The notes under the pieces were generated by a model, which saw nothing but the letters and a program-made list of their open reading frames with translations, was not told where the DNA came from and did not search any database. A stretch of 5,240 bases of DNA. Source: Planctomycetota bacterium (GTDB lineage: Bacteria; Planctomycetota; Phycisphaerae; Phycisphaerales; UBA1924). The position numbers and the translations under genes are program-made. Below, piece by piece: positions 1-4,778 of the stretch. Numbering within the stretch: the stretch's first letter is position 1; every line of letters begins with the position of its first letter. The stretch covers positions 1 to 5,240 of the forward strand of contig JAFLCM010000205.1 in the NCBI GenBank assembly GCA_017303565.1. Reading direction: 5' to 3'.

Positions 1-222
1 GGCGGCGCGGAGGGTGTCCGCGTCGGGCTCCTCGGTGGGCGCGACGGACGCGGCGAAGGGGGCCCCGCGCAGGTCCCGCGGGGCTCGCACCGGGGACCGG
101 ATGTCGGGGGGGGCGGCGTCGGCGTGCAGCGACCTGGACTTGGTCAGCCAGGCGCGGTGCAGGTCGCGGTCGCTCAGGTCGAACCGCGCGGGGATTCCCA
201 GCACATCGAAGGGATCTGCCAT
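1..222 (-). CDS. HscB-like J-domain co-chaperone, N-terminal part (runs off left edge)
   Basis: This minus-strand frame starts with ATG at 222-220 and stays open for 74 codons to the window edge. The N-terminus reads MADPFDVLGIPARFDL, then DLHRAWLTKSRSLHAD. This follows the helix I / helix II / loop order of HscB, the co-chaperone that works with an Hsp70 partner to move Fe-S clusters from the scaffold to target proteins (E. coli HscB opens with FTLFGLPARYQL and has HPDK at the loop). Residues 33-35 are His-Ala-Asp where J-domains have His-Pro-Asp. Residues 37-68 are Pro/Ala-rich and uninformative. A TAGCAT box (228-233 on the plus strand) sits 5 nt before the ATG and I see no Shine-Dalgarno, so a leaderless transcript is possible. 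The gene diverges from the racemase-like gene. The family call rests on about 35 residues. A generic DnaJ-domain protein is the alternative. Confidence 0.6.
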   Translation of the reverse strand, partial: MADPFDVLGIPARFDLSDRDLHRAWLTKSRSLHADAAPPDIRSPVRAPRDLRGAPFAASVAPTEEPDADTLRAA

Positions 223-227
223 GCCCG

Positions 228-233
228 ATGCTA
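228..233 (-). promoter_or_regulatory. Candidate -10 box for the HscB-like gene
   Basis: The minus strand reads TAGCAT, fitting TANNNT, ending 5 nt before the ATG. Transcription from such a box would start at or next to the start codon and give a leaderless mRNA. I see no convincing -35 element. This is an inference from spacing only. Confidence 0.25.
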
Positions 234-322
234 TCACCGCGGCGTCGTTGTCCGGCTACCATGCAGGCTTGTCCGGACGCCCGGCGATCGACCGCGCGGG
301 CGCCGACGGTTCAACACACCGC

Positions 323-1018
323 ATGCCGCCCACCAAACACATCGGGATCGTCGGGGTCAGCCCGGAGGGGTCGTCGGTGTGCTATCGGCTGATCGGTCGC
401 CGGGCGGCGGAGGTGCCCGACCCGCAGCGTCGCCCGTCGATCTCGCTGCACAACGCGCCGTTCTCGACGTATCTCGACGCGCTGCACAAGGACGACTGGG
501 TCCGGTTCGGGCAGATGCTCGCGGACTCGGCGCACGTGCTGCACCAGGCGGGGGCGAACTTCTGCGTGCTGCCGGACAACGTGGCGCACCACGCGCTGCA
601 CCTGGCGGAGGCTCACTCGCCCATCCCGTGGCTGAACATGGTTCAGTTGGTCGCCGACACGGTGTCGGGCACGGGGTGTCAGAAAGTCGGGCTGATCGGG
701 ACGAAGTACGTCACCTTCGGGTCGACCTATCAGACGGTGCTGGGCCTGAAGGGCATCCACCTGCTGGTGCCCGAGCAGCGGGAGGCGGAGGAGATCGACT
801 CGATCATCTTCCGCGAGGCCGTGTACGGGCGGGTGCGTGCCGAGTCGCGGCTGCGGGTGCTGGAGGCGGTGAAGGGGCTGGGGGCGCGGGGCTGCGATGC
901 GGTGATCTTCGCGTCCTCCGAGGGGTACCTGCTGCTCGACGCGGCGGACTCCCCGCTACCGGTCTTTGACCCGGTGGAACTGCTGGCGGAAGCGGCGATC
1001 CGGCACGCGCTGGGCTGA
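323..1018 (+). CDS. Asp/Glu racemase superfamily protein lacking both canonical catalytic cysteines
   Basis: The product is 231 residues, the usual length for aspartate/glutamate racemase family proteins. These carry out cofactor-independent two-base chemistry at the carbon next to a carboxylate, using one Cys from each half of a pseudo-symmetric fold. The family N-terminus is visible as HIGIVGVSPEGSSVCYRLI (residues 6-24). The first active-site loop, normally PCNTAH, reads PDNVAH at residues 84-89, so Asp85 stands in the Cys position. The second, normally GCTE followed by LLL, reads ASSEGYLLL at 197-205, so Ser198 replaces the other Cys. The first racemase-like residues follow ATG 323 directly. 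The in-frame ATG at 221 would add an unrelated stretch and overlap the divergent gene. No clear ribosome binding site is seen. The fold assignment is firm, but the reaction is unknown: racemization by the usual Cys pair looks impossible. Confidence 0.8.
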   Translation: MPPTKHIGIVGVSPEGSSVCYRLIGRRAAEVPDPQRRPSISLHNAPFSTYLDALHKDDWVRFGQMLADSAHVLHQAGANFCVLPDNVAHHALHLAEAHSPIPWLNMVQLVADTVSGTGCQKVGLIGTKYVTFGSTYQTVLGLKGIHLLVPEQREAEEIDSIIFREAVYGRVRAESRLRVLEAVKGLGARGCDAVIFASSEGYLLLDAADSPLPVFDPVELLAEAAIRHALG

Positions 1019-1028
1019 GTCGGGCGCG

Positions 1029-1034
1029 TATACT
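1029..1034 (+). promoter_or_regulatory. Candidate -10 box for the deoxyhypusine-synthase-family gene
   Basis: TATACT lies inside the 11-mer GCGTATACTTG (1026-1036). The identical 11-mer recurs at 4281-4291 in front of the arsR-like gene, which supports a shared promoter motif. A start near 1041 would give a leader of about 160 nt that contains the whole inverted repeat at 1104-1192. No convincing -35 is visible at the expected distance, which lies within the racemase stop region. Confidence 0.4.
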
Positions 1035-1103
1035 TGGAACGTCGCCGCCACCCCCGGCGACCTGTTCAACCCGACCCGGCCAGGGGGGCTTGGCCTGAAT
1101 CAA

Positions 1104-1192
1104 TGGTGGCGCGGCTCTCCGAGCCGTGGCTTTTCGCCAATGTCGAGAGACCGCTGACCGCGGACCACGCGGCTCAGAGAGCCGCGCCACCA
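1104..1192. repeat. REPIN/BIME-like inverted repeat (two REP-like hairpins facing each other)
   Basis: The left arm (1104-1129) and the reverse complement of the right arm (1165-1192) match as TGGTGGCGCGGCTCTC, then C or T, then GAGCCG, then TGG, with a 2-nt CG insertion in the right arm. The outer 20 bp differ at one position. Each arm is also a hairpin by itself: CGGCTC/GAGCCG with loop TCC on the left, and CGCGGCTC/GAGCCGCG with loop AGA on the right. Two REP-type palindromes in opposite orientation around a short spacer (1130-1164) is the architecture of REPINs, which RAYT/TnpA-REP transposases disperse in many bacteria. No such transposase is in this window. The right arm ends where the AGGAG of the next gene begins, so in RNA a roughly 26-bp stem would form directly against the ribosome binding site. 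Mobility is an inference; the symmetry is directly visible. Confidence 0.7.
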
Positions 1193-1196
1193 GGAG
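1192..1196 (+). promoter_or_regulatory. Shine-Dalgarno AGGAG deciding the start at 1204
   Basis: AGGAG lies 7 nt before ATG 1204. Its first base is also the last base of the REPIN-like stem, so folding of the leader could affect access to this site. The site rules out the longer in-frame starts upstream, which would run through the repeat. Confidence 0.7.
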
Positions 1197-1203
1197 AACG
1201 CCC

Positions 1204-2340
1204 ATGCCGAACTGGACCAAGAAGGACCTGCTTGCGAACCCCGTCAAGCACATCGACATCACGAAGTTCGATGCCCGCCCGGTGATCGACTCGTACCGCC
1301 AGATGGCGTACTCCAGCCGCACACTGGCGAACGCGGCGGACATCTACTCGATGATGCTGAAGGACAAGGACTGCGGCGTGATCCTCACGCTCGCGGGCAG
1401 CCTCATCAGCGCGGGCCTGAAGAAGGCCATCATCACGATGGTCGAGAACAACATGATCGATGCGATCGTGTCGACCGGCGCGAATATCGTGGACCAGGAC
1501 TTCTTCGAGGGCCTGGGGTTCAAGCACTACATCGCGCCCGGCAGCCCCGAGGCCCCGCCCGTCGACGACATGACGCTGCGGAACATGATGATCGACCGCA
1601 TCTACGACACCTACATCGACGAGGACGACCTCCGCGCCTGCGACCACGCCACGTACGAGATCTTTAACTCCTTCGCCCCCGGCGCGTACAGCAGCCGGGA
1701 GTTCATCGAGGCGATGGGCGCGTACCTGGCCAACAACTCGAAGTACGCCAAGAACGAGAGCATCGTGAAGTCGTGCTACACCAAGCGCGTCCCGATCTTC
1801 GTCCCGGCGTTCAGCGACTGCTCGGCGGGCTTCGGCATCGTGCTGCAGCAGACCGAGGCCATCGAGGAGGGCCGCGGCCAGGTCGCCATCGACTCGGGCA
1901 AGGACTTCCGCGAACTGACCGACATCAAGCTCGCGTGCAAGGACACGGGCCTCCTGATGATGGGCGGCGGCGTGCCCAAGAACTTCGCCCAGGACATCGT
2001 CGTCGCCGCCGAACTGCTGAACGAACGCAAGGGCGGCAAGGCCCGCGGCGACATCGGGATGCACAAGTACGCGATCCAGATGACCGTCGCCGACAGCCGC
2101 GACGGCGCGCTCTCGGGATCGACCCTCCGCGAGGCGTGTTCCTGGGGCAAGGTGGATGTGGTGCACGAGCAGATGGTCTTCGGCGAGATCAGCGCCCTGT
2201 TCCCGCTGCTGGCCTCCGACGCGTTCCACCGCGGGCAGTGGAAGAAGCGCAAGGGCTTCAAGTTCGCCGACATGTTCGAGAAGGGCGAGGGGATGCCCAC
2301 CTTCGCGGGCAAGGGCGGGAAGCGGGCCGGCGCCCGCTGA
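1204..2340 (+). CDS. Deoxyhypusine synthase family protein (bacterial type)
   Basis: The product has 378 residues and matches the deoxyhypusine synthase fold. In eukaryotes and archaea this enzyme moves the aminobutyl group of spermidine to a lysine of eIF5A, using NAD. Visible landmarks are LTLAGSLISAGLKK (61-74), STGANIVDQDFFEGLGF (90-106, NAD-site region), GGGVPKNF (254-261) and EACSWGKVDV (310-319). In the last, Lys316 aligns with the lysine that forms the covalent imine intermediate (Lys329 in human DHS), next to a conserved Trp. Human KHH near the active site is KNF here. Bacteria lack eIF5A, and relatives include homospermidine synthases, so a polyamine-forming or modifying role is the best guess; the substrate cannot be read from sequence. 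The start is ATG 1204, preceded by AGGAG (1192-1196). Longer in-frame starts would translate the inverted repeat. A terminator follows the stop. Confidence 0.88.
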   Translation: MPNWTKKDLLANPVKHIDITKFDARPVIDSYRQMAYSSRTLANAADIYSMMLKDKDCGVILTLAGSLISAGLKKAIITMVENNMIDAIVSTGANIVDQDFFEGLGFKHYIAPGSPEAPPVDDMTLRNMMIDRIYDTYIDEDDLRACDHATYEIFNSFAPGAYSSREFIEAMGAYLANNSKYAKNESIVKSCYTKRVPIFVPAFSDCSAGFGIVLQQTEAIEEGRGQVAIDSGKDFRELTDIKLACKDTGLLMMGGGVPKNFAQDIVVAAELLNERKGGKARGDIGMHKYAIQMTVADSRDGALSGSTLREACSWGKVDVVHEQMVFGEISALFPLLASDAFHRGQWKKRKGFKFADMFEKGEGMPTFAGKGGKRAGAR

Positions 2341-2368
2341 TCGAGCGGAAGTCGCGGTGTTGATCGAG

Positions 2369-2399
2369 ACGCCCCGGCCATGAGGCCGGGGTGTTTTTT
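2369..2399 (+). terminator. Intrinsic terminator after the deoxyhypusine-synthase-family gene
   Basis: The perfect stem CCCCGGCC / GGCCGGGG (2372-2379 with 2384-2391) encloses the loop ATGA, extends by three further pairs including one G-U, and runs into TGTTTTTT. It begins about 30 nt after the stop codon. On the minus strand the same hairpin lies about 20 nt past the stop of the convergent gene, but there it is not followed by a T-run, so it is a weaker terminator in that direction. Confidence 0.88.
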
Positions 2400-2419
2400 C
2401 GTTCTCGCCTTTCGCTCGC

Positions 2420-3670
2420 TCAGGGCGCGGTGGTCCAGTAGATGCGGACTTCGCCGAGCTGGCCGTTCTCGGCGAGTCTGCTGACGGTGGCGCACCCGGA
2501 CCCGGAGATGGGTCCCCGTGCCCCGCCGCCGCCGCGTCCGGCGCCGGTTGAGAGGGTGCCGGGCAGTCCCAACTGCGCGAGCGCCGACGCCACGGTGGCG
2601 GGCGCGGGTTCCGGAACGCCCGAGGTGCAGCATCCGTCGCAGAAGTTCGCCTTCTTGGAGATGGGGCTTGCGGAAGGTCCCTGGATGTTGGCGATGTTGC
2701 CCCCGGAAGCGGCCCCACCCTCGCCGCTGGGCCTGAGCACGAAGTCGTTCGGTCCGAGCGCGCAGTCGGTGGCCCAGTTGGCCCAGGCTCCGCCGGTACC
2801 GCCCTGCCCTCCGGCGGCGGAGAGGAGCGTGACGCCCGCGCGGGTGACGGCGGACTGTCCGCCGGGGCCGCCCAGACTAGGGATAATGGTCTGGCTGGGT
2901 GAGTTCAGCCCGAAGATCCCGCGCGTCCCCACGGTGACGGTGAGTTGCTCGCCCGGTGTGACGTTGATGACGGAAGAGGCGTAGCCGCCCGAGCCCCCTG
3001 AAATGCCGCCCGACGGCCCGTTAATTGCGCACAGGGGCGAGGCGTTGACCGTCCCGCCGCCTCCGCCGCCGCCGCCCCAGACTTCGACGAAAAGTCGGGT
3101 GACGCCCGCGGGGACCGTGAAGGTGTTGTTCGCGGTGAATGAGGACAAGGTGTAGGCGGCGTTGGGCTTGCCGGTGAGCGAGACCCAGAAGAAGCCGTTG
3201 AATCCCTGAAAGTCAGCCAGAAGGTCGTTGAACCGGACCATGCCCTTGAAGGGGACGATCGGCTCGCCGCTGAACACCGGGACGGAAAAGGCGACGGTGC
3301 TCGCGGGCGAGGCCTTGATCTGCTGGCGCGGGGCCAAGGTGACCGGGTCGCCGCCGCCAGCGGGGGTCACGGTGATCTCCAGCCAACGCTCCGGGAATCC
3401 CGCGACGGGTGCGCCGAAGTCAAGGGTGGCCGTGAAGAGTCCGGCGCTCGACTGAACGGCCGCGATCGTCAGCGGTCCGGTGACGGCGTTGCCGCCCTCC
3501 GCGGCGTCGAAGACCTGAAAGCGCACGTCCGCAGTGCCGGAAAACGGCGCGCCGTTCAGGCTGATCCGACCCTGGTAGGTGAAGGCGGTGGGGGAGGTCT
3601 GCGCCCCGGCGCGGGGGGCGCCAATGAGCAGGACGGCCAATGTGAAGACTGCGAGAACGGCGCGAGGCAT
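2420..3670 (-). CDS. Secreted Gly-rich protein with N-terminal TYQGR-type module
   Basis: The product has 416 residues. Residues 1-23 form a signal peptide: Arg near the start, a hydrophobic core AVLAVFTLAVLLIGA, and a likely cut after AGA. Residues 28-125 carry a module with TYQGRISLNGAPFSGTADVR, FQVFDAAEGG and a closing APRQQIKASPAS. I associate this layout with exported planctomycete proteins. A Gly-rich domain begins with NNTFTVPAGVTRLFVEVW (181-198) followed by eight glycines, and continues with many GG turns to a C-terminal strand GEVRIYW. This layout is shared with Gly-rich surface and phage tail or adhesin-like domains. Six cysteines (214, 303, 344, 347, 348, 393) could form disulfides outside the cytoplasm. 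No PEP-CTERM or membrane anchor is seen, so release or a structural surface role is possible. The start is supported by GGAG 7 nt upstream. Function is unknown. Confidence 0.85.
   Translation of the reverse strand: MPRAVLAVFTLAVLLIGAPRAGAQTSPTAFTYQGRISLNGAPFSGTADVRFQVFDAAEGGNAVTGPLTIAAVQSSAGLFTATLDFGAPVAGFPERWLEITVTPAGGGDPVTLAPRQQIKASPASTVAFSVPVFSGEPIVPFKGMVRFNDLLADFQGFNGFFWVSLTGKPNAAYTLSSFTANNTFTVPAGVTRLFVEVWGGGGGGGGTVNASPLCAINGPSGGISGGSGGYASSVINVTPGEQLTVTVGTRGIFGLNSPSQTIIPSLGGPGGQSAVTRAGVTLLSAAGGQGGTGGAWANWATDCALGPNDFVLRPSGEGGAASGGNIANIQGPSASPISKKANFCDGCCTSGVPEPAPATVASALAQLGLPGTLSTGAGRGGGGARGPISGSGCATVSRLAENGQLGEVRIYWTTAP
3053..3076 (-). repeat. Glycine-codon tract (8 Gly) inside the secreted protein gene
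   Basis: On the plus strand this is a near-perfect CCG/CCT triplet run, which encodes eight consecutive glycines after Val-Trp in the secreted protein. Triplet tracts like this can change length by slippage without breaking the frame. No length variation can be seen from one sequence. Confidence 0.6.
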
Positions 3671-3957
3671 GTTCTTGCTCCGAGAAGAGGCGATGGGGGA
3701 CCCGATTCAATCTACCCCTTTGCGACGCAACCGCCAGCGAAATCACGCGGTTGGGTTCGGGTGGCGGCTGACGTCGGACCGGCGTCGGAGGGCGTTTCTG
3801 CCCCCCGGGGACGGGTCGGTCCCGCTGCTCGGGGGACACGCCGAAGGTTTGCCAGAGCCTCACTTCACGCTTACCAGACGTGCGCGGGTTCTTCACACGA
3901 CTCGGGCACTGTTTTCGCACTTGCGGAGTGTGGCCGATTCCCGCCCGGTTCACACCC
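3671..3957. other. Intergenic stretch with no recognisable gene
   Basis: Open frames here on both strands have no recognisable protein character. The part next to 3670 must hold the promoter of the minus-strand secreted protein gene. On the minus strand TAGATTGAAT (3705-3714) is a weak -10 candidate without a clear -35. The right part may contain decayed sequence of the PhoX-like remnant, but none of the three plus frames between 3860 and 3957 shows recognisable similarity. Confidence 0.5.
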
Positions 3958-4176
3958 GGCGCGCCCGGCTTCCTCACCCGCGATGAAGAGGCCTCGGGTG
4001 TCATCGACGCCAAGGACATCCTCGGCGACGGCAGGTTCCTCACGAACACCCAGTCGCACTGCGGCATCCCCGGCGAGCTTGTCGAGGGTGGCCAGATGCT
4101 CGCGATGTACGTGAACCCGTCGGTCGTTCCCGCCCCCGGCGCGGCCGGCCTTCTCGGCCTGCGTCGCCGCCGCTGA
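3958..4176 (+). pseudogene. 3' remnant of a PhoX/DUF839-like exported protein with PEP-CTERM-like tail
   Basis: The frame reads GAPGFLTRDEEASGVIDAKD, then ILGDGRFLTN, then GIPGELVEGGQMLAMYV. This resembles the last segment of PhoX/DUF839-type calcium-dependent phosphatase-like proteins, where a DEE-SGIID motif, a V/TQ-H motif and ELVEGGQLL come just before the end. Intact family members are several hundred residues, whereas only about 72 remain. The frame extends upstream to a GTG at 3880, but that part is not family-like and has no ribosome binding site, so the 5' portion appears deleted or replaced. The end, VVPAPGAAGLLGLRRRR, has the order of a PEP-CTERM sorting signal (Pro motif, hydrophobic helix, Arg cluster), but the hydrophobic part is only about 7 residues instead of about 20. 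The stop codon is followed by a terminator, so the 3' end of the old gene is otherwise preserved. A small intact gene is the less likely alternative. Confidence 0.55.
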
Positions 4177-4210
4177 ATCGGTTTGAAGCGGTCAACTGGG
4201 TCCGATCCGG

Positions 4211-4238
4211 CCCCGGCTAACTGGCCGGGGTATTTTTA
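4211..4238 (+). terminator. Intrinsic terminator after the PhoX-like remnant
   Basis: The stem CCCCGGC / GCCGGGG (4211-4217 with 4224-4230) has loop TAACTG and is followed by TATTTTTA. It starts 34 nt after the stop codon. Its design matches the terminator at 2369-2399. It separates the remnant from the arsR promoter. Confidence 0.8.
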
Positions 4239-4269
4239 TTGGCGGTCAGCCGTGAACCTGTGGAATCAT

Positions 4270-4281
4270 CACCCGCGGGTG
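4270..4281. promoter_or_regulatory. Candidate ArsR operator: 12-bp perfect palindrome
   Basis: CACCCGCGGGTG is a perfect palindrome ending 2 nt before the TATACT box, so it occupies the promoter spacer. ArsR-family repressors are dimers that bind palindromes overlapping their own promoters and release on metal binding. The position fits autoregulation. The sequence itself does not match an operator I can name, and short GC palindromes occur by chance in GC-rich DNA. Confidence 0.4.
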
Positions 4282-4283
4282 CG

Positions 4284-4289
4284 TATACT
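4284..4289 (+). promoter_or_regulatory. Candidate -10 box for arsR, positioned for leaderless transcription
   Basis: TATACT sits in the 11-mer GCGTATACTTG, which is shared with 1026-1036. From this box the expected start of transcription, about 7 nt downstream, falls on the second of two adjacent ATG codons (4296). No Shine-Dalgarno precedes either ATG. Together these suggest a leaderless mRNA starting with AUG. No clear -35 element is present. Confidence 0.45.
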
Positions 4290-4292
4290 TGC

Positions 4293-4778
4293 ATGATGAC
4301 GCAACTGAGCAAGCATCGCGCTCGCGGCCAACGCGGACCGCTGGCGGCACGAACGCCACGGTGGCCAGCGCCCCCCAGCACCCCTCGAGCGGCCTCGGTG
4401 GTCCCGGGTGCCCTTGACGCCCTGCTGGAGCCCGGCTTGTTCCGGGCACTCGGGGATCCGACGCGCGTGCTGCTGCTGCGTTGCCTGGCCAAGTGTGCGC
4501 GGCCGTGTTCGGTCAGCGAGATCGCTGAGTGTTGCGACGTCGACATGTCCGTGGTGTCCCGCCACCTGCGAGTATTGGCCGGGGCGGGTGTCGTGCATGC
4601 CGAGAAGCGCGGGCGGGAGGTTCTTTACGCCGCGCGATACGACCACGTGGCCGGGCTGCTGCGGGCGCTCGCGAAAGCCTTCGAGTCGTGCGGGCTTGGC
4701 GACGGATGCGCGGGCGGCTCGTGCCCGCCGGGCGTGTGCGCACCGATCCGGTCGAAGGGGGTGCGTCGTGGGACCTGA
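4293..4778 (+). CDS. arsR: ArsR-family metalloregulatory repressor, Cys-rich, with N-terminal extension
   Basis: The product has 161 residues (160 if ATG 4296 is used), longer than the usual 100-120. Residues 1-45 are a basic, Pro/Ala-rich extension of unknown role. The winged helix follows: LFRALGDPTRVLLLRCLAKC (49-68), helix-turn-helix CSVSEIAECCDVDMSVVSRHLRVL inside 72-95, and wing AEKRGREVLYAARYDHV (103-119). Nine cysteines are present at 64, 68, 72, 80, 81, 133, 139, 144 and 149. The group at 68-81 lies near where classical ArsR proteins bind As(III) or Sb(III) on the recognition-helix side, and the C-terminal Cys-Gly-rich tail could be a second site. Its 3' end overlaps the arsC-like gene, so the pair should be one transcription unit controlled by this repressor. 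The frame extends to a TTG at 4239, but that start lies inside the terminator region and is rejected. The inducer (arsenic or another thiophilic metal) is inferred. Confidence 0.82.
   Translation: MMTQLSKHRARGQRGPLAARTPRWPAPPSTPRAASVVPGALDALLEPGLFRALGDPTRVLLLRCLAKCARPCSVSEIAECCDVDMSVVSRHLRVLAGAGVVHAEKRGREVLYAARYDHVAGLLRALAKAFESCGLGDGCAGGSCPPGVCAPIRSKGVRRGT

Noticed and set aside
14..322. Upstream extension of the racemase frame (starts at 14 or 221)
   Set aside because: The residues are low-complexity and unrelated to racemases, and the opposite strand of 1-222 codes for a recognisable HscB-like protein. The racemase fold begins right after ATG 323.
1041..1061. GTCGCC/GGCGAC hairpin after the racemase gene as a terminator
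   Set aside because: The stem is only 6 bp with a 9-nt loop and no T-run follows. It also overlaps the expected transcript start of the next gene.
1174..2718. 514-residue minus-strand open frame antisense to the DHS-family gene
   Set aside because: It is a product of high GC in the wobble positions. It is rich in Arg/Ala/Val/Asp/His with no recognisable domain, and it would cross the terminator and overlap two well-supported genes.
3880..3957. Using GTG 3880 as a genuine start for the PhoX-like frame
   Set aside because: Residues from here to about 3957 do not resemble the family, there is no Shine-Dalgarno, and a 98-residue product would lack nearly all of the domain.
3420..4067. 215-residue minus-strand open frame overlapping the secreted protein gene
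   Set aside because: It is out of frame with the signal-peptide gene, rich in Arg and Pro, and has no family character or ribosome binding site.
4239..4292. TTG 4239 as start of the ArsR-family protein
   Set aside because: It lies at the tail of the upstream terminator and before the promoter-like box. The paired ATGs at 4293 and 4296 fit much better.
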